Positions 30,311 through 38,329 of a stretch of DNA of 64,000 nt are shown piece by piece. The translations under genes were made by a program, and so were the position numbers. This DNA comes from Streptomyces sp. JH34 (GTDB taxonomy: Bacteria; Actinomycetota; Actinomycetes; Streptomycetales; Streptomycetaceae), in the NCBI RefSeq assembly GCF_029428875.1, contig NZ_JAJSOO010000001.1, positions 124,001 through 188,000 on the forward strand, given 5' to 3'. Numbering within the stretch: position 1 is the stretch's first letter; every line of letters begins with the position of its first letter. The notes below the pieces were generated by a model. The model ran no database searches, was not told the DNA's origin, and saw nothing but the letters and a program-made list of their open reading frames with translations.

Positions 30311-30673
30311 TCACCTTTGGGGAAAGTTCCGGAATCCGCGATTCACCTGGGACAACGCGATTACATGGAGGAATTCGTTCCAGGCATCGCGGAGTCGCTT
30401 AGTGGCACGGGAGATCGAGCCCACGTTCGAGGCCTGCACCGCCGCGGTGGTGAGGACCTTCGGGGTCTCGGCCGAGATGTCGATGCCGACCTCGGCCAAG
30501 GCCTCCACGACAGCCGGGTTCACCGTTCCGGCGGGGGCGGACCCGACGGAGCGGACCTGGACCCGGTCTGCGCCGAGGTGGGCGAGGTGGGTGAGAAAGG
30601 CGGCGGCCATCTGCGAGCGGCCGGCGTTGTGCACGCAGACGAACAGCACGGAGGCAACGGCGGGCGTGTCCAT
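30311..30673 (-). pseudogene. arsC: Arsenate reductase (low-MW phosphatase type), truncated
   Basis: The first ~83 residues are a good thioredoxin-type/LMW-phosphatase Ars[19 protein letters not shown] holds the CX5R catalytic loop, then [16 protein letters not shown] and [10 protein letters not shown]. After VQASN the sequence changes abruptly to an unrelated tail ([20 protein letters not shown] and onward). The second half, with the CGDxCP cysteines needed for the disulfide relay, is missing. The DNA coding the tail is also less GC-rich than its surroundings, suggesting a recombination joint. It is the last gene of arsR-aqp-arsC, its ATG overlapping the aquaporin stop by one base. It may still bind arsenate but is unlikely to complete catalysis. 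Confidence 0.75.
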
Positions 30674-31446
30674 CAGACCAGGGCGCTTCCTTCGGTGGAA
30701 CGGTCAGGACTGGGAGGGTGCCGCCCGTCGTCGGGGACCGGAACCTCCGCTTCCCCCACGGCAGCCGGGCGGCCGAAGCAGACGGTGACCAGACCGAGCC
30801 CTGCGGCGGCGCCGCACAGCTGGGCGGCGAGGAAGGGCAGCACGGAGGTGGGGGCGATACCGGCGAAGGTGTCGGTGAAAGCCCGGCCGATCGTGACGGC
30901 CGGGTTGGCGAAGGAGGTGGATGACGTGAACCAGTACGCCGCGCCGACGTAGGAGGCGACGAGCAGCGGCGCCAGGTGCGCGCTGCCGGCGCGGGCCAGG
31001 CCGAAGACGAGCCAGACCAGTCCGGCGGTGGCCACGACCTCCGCCAGCCACAGGTGCCCGGCCCACCGCTCATGGGTGGAGAAGGCCACCAGCGGCTTTC
31101 CGAACATGGCGTCGGCAAGCACCGCACCGGCGATCGCCCCGACCACCTGGGCGGGCACGTACGCGGCGACGTCGCGCAGTCCGAGGCCCTCGCGGGTGCG
31201 GCGGCCGGTGAACCAGGCGGCCAGAGTGACCGCGGGGTTGAAGTGCGCTCCGGAAACCGGTCCCAGGAAGGCGATGAGCACGCCGAGACCGAAGACCGTG
31301 GCCAGGGAGTTGGCCAGCAGCTGCGTCCCGACGTCGCGGGTCAGTTCAGTGGCCTGGATCCCGGAGCCGACCACCACCGTGACCAGCGCGGCCGCCCCCA
31401 GCCCCTCGACGGCGGCCCGCCGCAGCAGCGGCACGGACGTGCTCAC
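30673..31446 (-). CDS. MIP/aquaglyceroporin family channel, arsenic locus
   Basis: 257 residues from a GTG at 31446 that overlaps the arsR stop by four bases; the much longer open frame upstream runs through arsR and is a shadow. Six membrane helices and both half-helix NPA motifs are visible: [11 protein letters not shown] and [12 protein letters not shown]. Such aquaglyceroporins (AqpS-like) sit in arsenic operons in place of ArsB and let arsenite leave the cell down its gradient after ArsC forms it. With ArsC truncated, the channel could still release arsenite or methylated arsenicals. Regulation is presumably by the adjacent ArsR. Confidence 0.88.
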   Translation of the reverse strand: MSTSVPLLRRAAVEGLGAAALVTVVVGSGIQATELTRDVGTQLLANSLATVFGLGVLIAFLGPVSGAHFNPAVTLAAWFTGRRTREGLGLRDVAAYVPAQVVGAIAGAVLADAMFGKPLVAFSTHERWAGHLWLAEVVATAGLVWLVFGLARAGSAHLAPLLVASYVGAAYWFTSSTSFANPAVTIGRAFTDTFAGIAPTSVLPFLAAQLCGAAAGLGLVTVCFGRPAAVGEAEVPVPDDGRHPPSPDRSTEGSALV

Positions 31447-31823
31447 GCGGGCGTCTTCGCGGAGAAGGCGGGGATCTCCAGCAGGGCGGACAGCTTCGCC
31501 AGGGCCTCGGGGAGCACCCAGTAGTACACCCAGGTCCCGCGCCGCTCGGAGCCGACCAGCCCGGCTTCGCGCAGCACCTTCAGGTGGTGGGAGATCGTCG
31601 GCTGGGAGACGTCGAAGGGGCCGATGAGGTCGCACACGCACGCTTCGCCGCCTTCGTGGGAGGCGATCAGCGACAGCAGCCGCAGCCGGATCGGGTCCGA
31701 CAGCGCCTTGAACATCCGGGACAGCTCGGTCGCGGATTCCTCGCCGAGCGGCTCGCGGACCATCGGCGCGCAGCACGCGGCGTCGTCCTGTCCGAGCATC
31801 GACAGAGCAGCTTGTTTCGACAT
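31443..31823 (-). CDS. arsR: ArsR-family metalloregulator
   Basis: 126 residues. Winged helix with the recognition helix in SQPTISHHLKVLREAGLV and the wing RRGTWVYYWV. The metal-sensing cysteines are in EACVCDLI (Cys-x-Cys) at the start of the DNA-binding region, and there is an extra Cys pair near the N-terminus (DDAACCAP). Family members repress arsenic genes and release DNA when As(III) binds. The gene overlaps the channel gene (GTGA) and is divergent from arsI, so one intergenic region likely controls both. Its first codons form part of a 14-base inverted repeat with the other side of the spacer. Confidence 0.92.
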   Translation of the reverse strand: MSKQAALSMLGQDDAACCAPMVREPLGEESATELSRMFKALSDPIRLRLLSLIASHEGGEACVCDLIGPFDVSQPTISHHLKVLREAGLVGSERRGTWVYYWVLPEALAKLSALLEIPAFSAKTPA

Positions 31824-31890
31824 TCCTCAATATTGACAGCCGTCGATCCTGGTGGCAACGTCGACTGTATCGACAGATGTCGAAACAAGC
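31810..31890. promoter_or_regulatory. Divergent ars control region with long inverted repeat
   Basis: ATGTCGAAACAAGC, the first 14 bases of arsR (31823 back to 31810), recurs exactly on the other strand at 31877-31890, 16 bases before the arsI ATG. A CGACA-GA-TGTCG dyad (31871-31882) overlaps this second copy, and TTGACAG/TCGACAG elements lie between. Probable ArsR operator and divergent promoter. Confidence 0.6.
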
Positions 31891-31905
31891 AGTTGGGAGA
31901 CCGCC

Positions 31906-32379
31906 ATGTCCCGTGTCCAGCTCGCCCTGCACGTCGCCGACCTCGAGGCGTCGATCACCTTCTACTCCACGCTCTTCGGCACCGAGCCGGCCAAGCGCCG
32001 CGACGGCTATGCCAACTTCGCCATCACCGAGCCCCCGCTCAAGCTCGTCCTCATCGAGGGCGAAGCCGGCGAGGACACCCGCCTGGACCACCTCGGCGTG
32101 GAGGTCGCCTCCACCGAGCAGGTCCATGCCGCCACGACCCGGCTCAAGGACGCTGGGCTGACGACCCTCGAGGAGAACGACACCTCGTGCTGCTACGCCC
32201 TCCAGGACAAGGTGTGGGTCACCGGCCCCGGCAAGGAGCCGTGGGAGGTGTACGTCGTCAAGGCCGACGCCGACCAGCCGGGCAAGAGCGTCGTCGCCGG
32301 CGGTGACGCCTGCTGCGCCGGACAGGAGGAGAGCACCGAGCCCGTGCCGGCGGCTTCCGGCTGCGCCTGCGGCAGCTGA
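31906..32379 (+). CDS. arsI: ArsI/CadI-family VOC metalloprotein (organoarsenical C-As lyase type)
   Basis: 157 residues from the ATG at 31906 with GGGAG 8 bases upstream. The N-terminus RVQLALHVADLEASITFYST and the next two-thirds match the vicinal-oxygen-chelate fold of ArsI/CadI. The vicinal Cys pair that binds trivalent arsenic is present in TSCCYALQDKVWV, and GKEPWEVYVV carries the metal-binding Glu region. The C-terminus ends in a Cys-rich tail (DACCAGQ, GCACGS). ArsI cleaves the C-As bond of methylarsenite with Fe(II) and O2; family members labelled CadI are cadmium-induced. The divergent arrangement with arsR and the aquaglyceroporin favours the arsenic role. Confidence 0.85.
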   Translation: MSRVQLALHVADLEASITFYSTLFGTEPAKRRDGYANFAITEPPLKLVLIEGEAGEDTRLDHLGVEVASTEQVHAATTRLKDAGLTTLEENDTSCCYALQDKVWVTGPGKEPWEVYVVKADADQPGKSVVAGGDACCAGQEESTEPVPAASGCACGS

Positions 32380-32639
32380 ACGCCGCCGCTCCCCCTCCTT
32401 ACGGCTCGTCCTCCCCGCCCTCGCCCCGATCTCATAGCACCCGCAGGGGCGCGATCCGCACCGCCGTCGCAGACCTCTGAGTCGGGTGCGCGCCGCCCGT
32501 GGGGCCCTCGCGAGGGTGACCGCATCCCCTGGAACCGAACGGTGACCTTCGCTGCTCGGCCGCTCGTCCTCGACGACGAGTCCTACAACGTTCAGGTGGT
32601 CGCGCGGAGTCAGTACGGCGTTGAAGTGCGACAGGGCAA

Positions 32640-32673
32640 GGCCCCTCCTGGGCCGTCCGGCCCAGGAGGGGCC
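32640..32673. terminator. Perfect 15-bp terminator hairpin
   Basis: Arms 32640-32654 and 32659-32673 are exact reverse complements around a GTCC loop. It lies between the convergent arsI and MerR-hydrolase genes, 13 bases beyond the latter's stop, and may act in both directions. Confidence 0.8.
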
Positions 32674-32685
32674 CGCGGGTTGTGT

Positions 32686-33861
32686 TCAGAGTTCGAGCAG
32701 GGGCCCGAGGACGTGGGAGAAGTCTGCCGGCTCGGCGCTTGCGCCGAGGTGGTTGCCGGGCATGTCGATCAGAGGTACCCCCAGAAGCTCAGCAAGTGCC
32801 TGGGTCGCCCGGCGCGCCATCTGGTGATGGCTCAGCGAACCAGCGCACAGCGTCACCGAGACACGACGGATGGCCTCGATGTCAGGGACGTAGAAAACCG
32901 TGGGGCCGGCCATCCGCCCCAGGAAGTAGCGGTTCTTGTCGAGTTCCTCGCCCGGTAGCTCGGGTAGCGCCATATGGGCGGGAGGCATCTGATCCGGTCC
33001 TGTGTGGTGGGCAGCGCCGCTGAGGTCAAAGAACTCCTGCACTGCCCGCTGAGGATCAGCCTCCGCAGCTTTGAACGCTGCTGCGGCCCGGTCCGCCAGG
33101 TCTGCGTCATCCAGAAGAGACACGAGGGGCGGCTCATGCAAGACGGCCCGGCTGACCATCTCAGGACGCTGCTTGGCCAGCTCCAGCAGCGTCACGGCAC
33201 CACCACTGGTGCCGACAAAAAGAGCGGGCTCTCCGGTGAACCTGTCGACAAGCGCAGCGAGGTCCGCGGCAAGGACCTCGGGCGTGGGCGCAGCCATCCC
33301 TGGGACCGCGCGGCTGGCACCGATACCACGCGGATCGTGGGTGACGACGGTAAACCGGCCCGCAAGCTCATGCGCCAGAGCTGCGAAACCGGCCCGCCCA
33401 GCCGGTGCGCCGACGAGGAACAGCAGTGGCCCCTCGCCCTGGACACCGAATGCAATCGTGCAGTCCGGCCGGTCGAGCAGGTCCACCGAACTCGTGATCC
33501 GATCAGTGAAGTCCGCGATCTTCCGAGTGATCACATCGAGCGCACGGTCCAGCTGCTCGCGCCTGTCGTGGACGCGACGGCGATGCGCCGTCAGCAACTC
33601 CACTCGGAGCCTCGCCGGATCAGCCACCTTGTCGTCGACGCCTGTGAACTGCGCGATATCGGCCAGCGGCATCCCGGTCTCACGGAGATGAACCAACATG
33701 CGGATCAGCTCGACGTCGGCCGTGGTGTATTGGCGACGCCCCGCAATGTCGCGCCGTGGAGACGGTACGACCCCCTGACGTTCGAAGTACCGCAACGTGT
33801 CGGGCGCCAGACCGGTCCAGGCCGAGACGTCCGCGATACCGAACAGCTCATCCTCACTCAT
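32686..33861 (-). CDS. MerR-family regulator fused to an alpha/beta hydrolase
   Basis: 391 residues in one frame. Residues 7-75 form a MerR helix-turn-helix (IADVSAWTGLAPDTLRYFER, RRQYTTADVELIRMLVHLRE). Residues ~85-120 are a charged helix, the usual MerR dimerisation coil. From ~130 to the end is an alpha/beta hydrolase: HDPRGIGAS, nucleophile elbow GTSGGAV, and a late GNHLGA motif supplying the probable catalytic His. MerR proteins normally carry a small ligand domain at this place. A hydrolase in that position suggests the protein senses a molecule by binding or hydrolysing it. There is no adjacent co-oriented target gene, so autoregulation or control of a distant gene is possible. Both halves appear intact. 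Confidence 0.85.
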   Translation of the reverse strand: MSEDELFGIADVSAWTGLAPDTLRYFERQGVVPSPRRDIAGRRQYTTADVELIRMLVHLRETGMPLADIAQFTGVDDKVADPARLRVELLTAHRRRVHDRREQLDRALDVITRKIADFTDRITSSVDLLDRPDCTIAFGVQGEGPLLFLVGAPAGRAGFAALAHELAGRFTVVTHDPRGIGASRAVPGMAAPTPEVLAADLAALVDRFTGEPALFVGTSGGAVTLLELAKQRPEMVSRAVLHEPPLVSLLDDADLADRAAAAFKAAEADPQRAVQEFFDLSGAAHHTGPDQMPPAHMALPELPGEELDKNRYFLGRMAGPTVFYVPDIEAIRRVSVTLCAGSLSHHQMARRATQALAELLGVPLIDMPGNHLGASAEPADFSHVLGPLLEL

Positions 33862-33971
33862 GCCTCAAGCCTCGCCCCTGGACCGTGGTTCAGGTCAAGC
33901 GATCGTCAGCCGGCCGCGATTCGAGCGACCTGTCCGGTCAGTATGAGACGCCAGGATCTCAGGCGGGAAGG

Positions 33972-34607
33972 CTAGCGGGCGAGGGAGACGGCGAAGGGCT
34001 GAAACCCGTGTCGGCGCAGGATGTGGGGCACGACCAGGATCATGGCCTCGGTGGCGCCGGCTGTACGGATGTCACCGAGGTCCTCGATCCAGGCGGGCTG
34101 CCAGCCCAGGTCGCCGAGCAGGCCGGTGACGGTCTTCTTCGCGTTCTCGTCGTCGCCTGAGACGTAGACGGTCGGTGGGGTGGCCAGGGTTTCCGGCGCG
34201 GCCATGACCATGAAGAGCATGGTGTTGAGCGTCTTGACCACGTGTGTACCGGGGAGCGCGGCCTGGAGCTTCTCGGCGAGACTGCTGCCGGGGTAGCACA
34301 AGTCGCCGGGCAGACCGTCATCGCCGTCACGGGTGGCGTTGGAGACATCGATGAGGATCTTTCCGGAGAGCTCGGTGCGAAGGTCGGTGAGCCGGTCCAG
34401 GGAGCTGTCGCCGGGCGTCGCGTTGATCACGATGTCGGTGGTACCGGCGGTGGTGCGCTGGTCGGCGATGGTGATCCGCGGGGCGGGGTGGGCCGTGGTG
34501 TCTTCTGGGCTTCGGGCGCCCAGGGTGACATGGTGCCCGGCTGCGGCGAGCTTGTCGGCCAGGTTGGTCCCGACGCGGCCGGCGCCCAGGATACCGATGT
34601 TGGTCAT
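33972..34607 (-). CDS. NADPH-dependent F420 reductase-like oxidoreductase
   Basis: 211 residues from the ATG at 34607 (MTNIGILGAGRVGTNLADKL); the longer upstream frame is a shadow of the next gene. The GxGxxG Rossmann motif with TLGARSPED matches the F420:NADP oxidoreductase/NADP-binding family (COG2085), as does TDIVINATPG in the middle. The C-terminal half has HVVKTLNTM and a helical domain. Actual use of F420 cannot be judged. It follows the inositol-phosphatase-like gene by 47 bases on the same strand, so the two are probably co-transcribed and controlled by the divergent LysR regulator. Confidence 0.8.
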   Translation of the reverse strand: MTNIGILGAGRVGTNLADKLAAAGHHVTLGARSPEDTTAHPAPRITIADQRTTAGTTDIVINATPGDSSLDRLTDLRTELSGKILIDVSNATRDGDDGLPGDLCYPGSSLAEKLQAALPGTHVVKTLNTMLFMVMAAPETLATPPTVYVSGDDENAKKTVTGLLGDLGWQPAWIEDLGDIRTAGATEAMILVVPHILRRHGFQPFAVSLAR

Positions 34608-34654
34608 GAGGTGATGCTCCTTGTGGGATCGGGTGGAAAGAGCGGGGCGTCCGG

Positions 34655-35467
34655 TCAGACGATGGGCGCCAAGACCTTGAGGGCGGCGGCGTGGACGCCA
34701 GGGGCGGCGGCCAGGAAGTCGCGGCTGCCCGTGTGCCAGGGGTCGCCCGCCAGATCGGTGACGGTGCCTCCGGCTTCGGAGACCAGCAGCGCGCCGGCGA
34801 CCAGGCCGGAGCGGACGTCGGAGAACTGCCAGAACGCGTCCATCCGTCCGGCGGCGACATGGATGAGCTGCATCGTGGCGGGCACGGAAACACGCACGAC
34901 CAGGCCGTTGACGAGCATGGCGGTGACGGAGTCGCCGATCCGCCGGAAGGTGCGGTGGTCCTCGCCAGGCTTGGCCTGACCGGTGCCGATGAGTGCGGCG
35001 CCCAGGTCGGTCTTGGCTGACACCTTCAGGGGTCGGTCGTTGAGGCGGGCACCGCCGCCGACGACCGCGGTGTAGGTATCGCCGGTCAATGGCAGGTGGA
35101 CGACGGTGAGCACCGGCTGGTTGTCGCGGACCAGAGTGGCGGTGACGGCCCAGTCCTCCATGCCGTGGACGTGGTTGATGTTGCCCTCGGCGGGGTCGAC
35201 GACCCACCACTCCCCGGGCGGAAGCGCACCACCGGCCAGTTCGTCCTCGGCCCACTGCGAGCCGTCCCGGGCCTGCAGCAGCGGTTCTCGGAGAGCGTCC
35301 AGTACGGCGTCGTCGTTGGCGTGGATCTCGTTGACGACCTCGTTCAGACTCACGCCGCGGGCGTGCGAGGTGGAGCGGTCGCGCAGCGTGAGACCGGCGG
35401 TCTTCACCGCGGCCGTCACATCGGACATGAGCGAGGCGTCGGTGGGAAAAGGCATGACTTGGCTCAT
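34655..35467 (-). CDS. Inositol monophosphatase-like protein with altered metal site
   Basis: 270 residues from the ATG at 35467. The fold pattern is that of IMPase/FIG proteins, but the metal-binding motifs are changed. The usual WVIDPxDGTxNFVHG appears near residue 92 as DPAEGNINHVHG (Asp to Glu, Thr to Asn). The C-terminal WDxAAG motif reads SGLVAGALLVSEAGG, lacking the Asp. The first acidic motif (WAEDELAGG) is also non-standard. Loss of two ligands argues against ordinary phosphatase chemistry, though the core is well conserved, so a binding or different catalytic role is likely. It pairs with the reductase gene downstream and is divergent from a LysR regulator. Confidence 0.75.
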   Translation of the reverse strand: MSQVMPFPTDASLMSDVTAAVKTAGLTLRDRSTSHARGVSLNEVVNEIHANDDAVLDALREPLLQARDGSQWAEDELAGGALPPGEWWVVDPAEGNINHVHGMEDWAVTATLVRDNQPVLTVVHLPLTGDTYTAVVGGGARLNDRPLKVSAKTDLGAALIGTGQAKPGEDHRTFRRIGDSVTAMLVNGLVVRVSVPATMQLIHVAAGRMDAFWQFSDVRSGLVAGALLVSEAGGTVTDLAGDPWHTGSRDFLAAAPGVHAAALKVLAPIV

Positions 35468-35547
35468 GGTCGGGTCCCTGGGATAAGTGGAAGCGGAGGG
35501 ATTCTCTCGCCCCGCCCTTCGAAAATAGGCCGCCCGACAATTGACGG

Positions 35548-35568
35548 CAAGTGCATGCTTTGCACTTG
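35548..35568. promoter_or_regulatory. Probable LysR operator palindrome
   Basis: CAAGTGCA (35548-35555) and TGCACTTG (35561-35568) are exact 8-bp inverted arms around a 5-base spacer. The site lies between the divergent phosphatase-like gene and the LysR gene, 13 bases before the LysR ATG, where autoregulatory sites usually sit. Confidence 0.6.
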
Positions 35569-35581
35569 TAGAGTTACTTTC

Positions 35582-36493
35582 ATGCAACTGGATCTGAACC
35601 TGCTCACGGCCCTGGATGCCCTTCTGGAGGAGGGCAGTGTCACTGGCGCCGCGACCCGCCTCCACGTCACCGCACCGGCGATGAGCCGCTCACTGGGCCG
35701 CATCCGCAAGGCAACCGGTGACCAGATCCTGGTCCGCACCGGCCGCAGCATGGTCCCCACCAGCCGCGCACTGGCCATGCGTGCTGAGGTCCATACGCTC
35801 GTGCAACAGGCCCACCACCTTCTGTCGGCGCAGGAGGAACTTGACCTGACAGCTCTGGACCGGGTGTTCACCGTGCGGTGGCACGACGCCCTGACCGCGG
35901 CCTGCGGCACCGCTCTGATCACCTCCGTCCACCAACAGGCGCCAGGCGTTCGACTGCGCCTCTCCGCCGAACCCGGCACAGACGACGCCGAGTTGCGCCG
36001 AGGGGAGGTTGACCTCGAATCCAGCTCCAGCGAGCCGGCACTCCCCGACATCCGCCACCGCCACATCGGTACGGACCGGCTGGTCGTCGCGGTCCGGCCA
36101 GGCCACCCGCTCACCGAGGGCGTGCCGAGCCCCGAGCGTTACGCGGCCACCGAACACCTCACCATTTCGCGTCGCGGAAGCCTGCACGACCCGATCGACG
36201 ACGCACTGGCCGCGCACGGCCTCGAACGACGCGTCGTCGCCGCCGGGCCCACCGCCGCCTTCGCGCTGCAACTCGCCCGCGACACCGACCTGGTGGTCAC
36301 CCTCCCCGACGCGGTCACCCGCTCGACCCGGGACCAACTCGGCCTGATCACAATGCCGTTGCCACTCCTGGTGCCCGAGGTCTCGTTGTACCTGCTGTGG
36401 CACCAGCGCTACGACGACGATCGCGCCCACCTCTGGCTACGTGACCTGGCCACCGAAACCGTCCAGGCGCTGTTTGCACCGACGGGCATCTGA
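35582..36493 (+). CDS. LysR-family transcriptional regulator
   Basis: 303 residues from the ATG at 35582. The N-terminal HTH is the NodD/SyrM-like type (LDLNLLTALDALLEEGSVTG, AATRLHVTAPAMSRSLGRIR). An effector-binding periplasmic-protein fold follows, with VVAVRPGHPL and DTDLVVTLPDAV near the end. Divergent from the phosphatase-like/reductase pair with an 8-bp palindrome in between, so it probably controls that pair and itself. The effector is unknown. Confidence 0.9.
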   Translation: MQLDLNLLTALDALLEEGSVTGAATRLHVTAPAMSRSLGRIRKATGDQILVRTGRSMVPTSRALAMRAEVHTLVQQAHHLLSAQEELDLTALDRVFTVRWHDALTAACGTALITSVHQQAPGVRLRLSAEPGTDDAELRRGEVDLESSSSEPALPDIRHRHIGTDRLVVAVRPGHPLTEGVPSPERYAATEHLTISRRGSLHDPIDDALAAHGLERRVVAAGPTAAFALQLARDTDLVVTLPDAVTRSTRDQLGLITMPLPLLVPEVSLYLLWHQRYDDDRAHLWLRDLATETVQALFAPTGI

Positions 36494-36906
36494 AGATCAC
36501 GGCATCCGACCCAGCCGAAGGCGCCGTCAAAAGGCGTAACACGGCCGTCCCGTCGCAACTGCGGATTGAGGGTGCAGGTCCCCGCGGGCCGAGGCGACGG
36601 CGCATCAGGAGATGCGCTGCGCGGTCAACGGACCTTGTGGGGCATGGCGATGAAGGTCAGTGCCAGGGTGGTCGTCGCTGCCTGCTGGCAGGCCGGGCTG
36701 CCGCACCAGGCACGTACCGGCTCGGCCGTGGGAACCGGCGGATCAGGACGCCGTCCCACGGTTCGCCCTCCAGGGTCTGGATCACGCCGTATCCGACGGC
36801 GCCGGACTGACCGGGTGGCCCGGGCGGGCCCGCCCGGGCCAGGGCCGTGCAGGCCTCCAGCCCGGCGGGGTCATCAGGCCACTCGCGCAGCATCACGACG
36901 TAGCGC
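36494..36906. other. Convergent intergenic stretch without a supported gene
   Basis: Lies between the ends of the LysR gene and the DJ-1/PfpI gene. A 79-codon minus-strand frame (36657-36896) contains YGVIQTLEGEPWDGV but has no recognisable family and no good start, so it is not called. No strong terminator hairpin was found. Confidence 0.4.
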
Positions 36907-37614
36907 TCACACGTCGGCCTTGCCGGTCGCGGCGATTTTGGTGACGAGTCCGATGAGCGCGTCGGCGGCCGGCCCGGAGGAGGCGGGGTTCTGCCCCGTG
37001 ATCAACAGGCCGTCCCGCAGGACGTACGGCGCCCAGTCGTCACCCTTGGAGTAGTCGCCGCCGAGCCGGACGAGTTCGTCCTCGACCAGAAAGGGGACCA
37101 CCTCGGTGAGCTGGACGCCCTCTTCCTCGCTGTTGGTGAACCCGGTGACCTTCTTGCCCTGCACCAGCGGCGTGCCGTCCGCGTTCACCGCGTGCCGCAG
37201 AACACCGGGGGCGTGGCAGACCAGAGCGAGCGGCTTGCCGGAGCGCAGAGTGGTCTCGATCAGGCGGACGGAGGTGACGTCCTCGGCCAGGTCCCACAGG
37301 GGGCCGTGACCGCCGGGGTAGAAGACGGTGTCGAAGTCGTCGGCGGCGACGGAGTCGAGGCGCACGGTGTGGGCGAGAGCGGCCATGGCCTCGGGATCCG
37401 CTTCGAAGCGGCGAGTCTCGTCGGTCTGGTTGGCCGGCTCATTGCTCTTGGGGTCCAGCGGGGGCCGGCCACCCTGCGGAGAGGCGAGCACGAGGCCGAC
37501 GCCGGCGTCCCGGAAGCGGTAGTAGGGGGCGGCCAGCTCCTCCAGCCAGAAGCCGGTCTTCCTGCCGGTGTCGCCGAGCTCGTCGTGCGAGGTGAGGACG
37601 ATGAGAACCTTCAT
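36907..37614 (-). CDS. DJ-1/PfpI-family (Hsp31/glyoxalase III-like) protein
   Basis: 235 residues from the ATG at 37614 with AAGGAG 8 bases upstream. The N-terminus MKVLIVLTSHDELGDTGRKT and YYRFRDAGVGLVLASPQGG, then FDTVFYPGGHGPLWDL and the nucleophile elbow LALVCHAPGVL, identify the class I amidotransferase-like DJ-1/PfpI fold with its catalytic Cys. The EEGVQLTEVVPFLVEDEL tail is typical of the Hsp31/GlxIII branch, some members of which remove methylglyoxal. It faces an upstream TetR regulator on the same strand, with the same operator sequence before both genes, so derepression by reactive carbonyls or oxidants is likely. Confidence 0.88.
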   Translation of the reverse strand: MKVLIVLTSHDELGDTGRKTGFWLEELAAPYYRFRDAGVGLVLASPQGGRPPLDPKSNEPANQTDETRRFEADPEAMAALAHTVRLDSVAADDFDTVFYPGGHGPLWDLAEDVTSVRLIETTLRSGKPLALVCHAPGVLRHAVNADGTPLVQGKKVTGFTNSEEEGVQLTEVVPFLVEDELVRLGGDYSKGDDWAPYVLRDGLLITGQNPASSGPAADALIGLVTKIAATGKADV

Positions 37615-37655
37615 GATTACTGCTCCTTCGAATGGTGAACCGGCCACTTCCACGA

Positions 37656-37672
37656 GTAGACCGGTCGTCTAG
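37656..37672. promoter_or_regulatory. TetR operator copy 1 (upstream of the DJ-1/PfpI gene)
   Basis: TAGACCGGTCGTCTAG with one mismatch to the copy at 38340-38356. It lies about 42 bases before the DJ-1/PfpI start. The arms TAGAC/GTCTA are inverted around CGGTC. Confidence 0.75.
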
Positions 37673-37732
37673 AGGTGGACATCAGACCGCCCGAACGCGC
37701 GGTGTGGTGGTGGCGCCGGGGGGCGGAAGGTA

Positions 37733-38320
37733 CTACAGATGCAGGAGCCGGCGGGTGACCGTCATAGCGGTGGCCAGGGAGCCGGTGTCGCGGTGAATCT
37801 TGGCCATGACGCTTGCGCCGAGCCACAGGTCGTACAGGACTTGCGCGGTGGTACGGGCGTCATCATCAATCGCGAGCGAACCGTCTTCCAGACCGGCGGC
37901 GATCGCCCGCTCCAGGCGGTCGACGATGGCGGTGGTGCCCTCCTTCAGAGCGAGCCGCATCGACTCCGACAGGTCGGAGACCTCCGCGCCGAGCTTCACG
38001 GCCAGACACTTGCCCTGGCAGTCATCGACGCTCTGGGTCTCGCGCCAGCTCTGCCAGTAGTCCAGTAGCCGCTGCGCAGAGGTCGCGCCCGGCTCGCCGA
38101 GGATGCGGTCCATGTCCGCGAGGTAGTCGCTGAAGTACGACCGCATCATCGCCTCACCGAAGGCGTCCTTGGAGTCGAAGTAGTGGTAGAAGGACCCCTT
38201 CGGCACTCCGGCCCCGGAGAGGACCTCATTGATCCCGACCGCGGCGAACCCCTTGCGGGACATGATCCGCTGAGCCGTGTCGAGAATGCTGCGGCGAGTG
38301 TCGCCCTGAGTGACTGGCAT
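37733..38320 (-). CDS. TetR-family regulator, NemR/AcuR-like
   Basis: 195 residues. The HTH occupies the first ~55 residues (ILDTAQRIMSRKGFAAVGIN, EVLSGAGVPKGSFYHYFDSK). The ligand domain contains CQGKCLAVKLGAEVSDLSES, matching the segment in NemR-type regulators in which reactive Cys sense electrophiles such as quinones, glyoxal or hypochlorite. Identical operators precede this gene and the following DJ-1/PfpI gene, so it very likely represses both. Family call is strong; electrophile sensing is inferred from the Cys-containing motif and the detoxification-type partner. Confidence 0.9.
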   Translation of the reverse strand: MPVTQGDTRRSILDTAQRIMSRKGFAAVGINEVLSGAGVPKGSFYHYFDSKDAFGEAMMRSYFSDYLADMDRILGEPGATSAQRLLDYWQSWRETQSVDDCQGKCLAVKLGAEVSDLSESMRLALKEGTTAIVDRLERAIAAGLEDGSLAIDDDARTTAQVLYDLWLGASVMAKIHRDTGSLATAMTVTRRLLHL

Positions 38321-38329
38321 GGACCTACC

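Noticed and set aside
31446..32127. A long upstream extension of the aquaglyceroporin frame through arsR
   Set aside because: The extension is the out-of-frame mirror of arsR; the GTG at 31446 with the four-base arsR overlap is the sensible start.
36657..36896. 79-codon minus-strand frame in the LysR/DJ-1 spacer
   Set aside because: Partly protein-like, but no family, weak start and low-complexity C-terminus; not enough to call.
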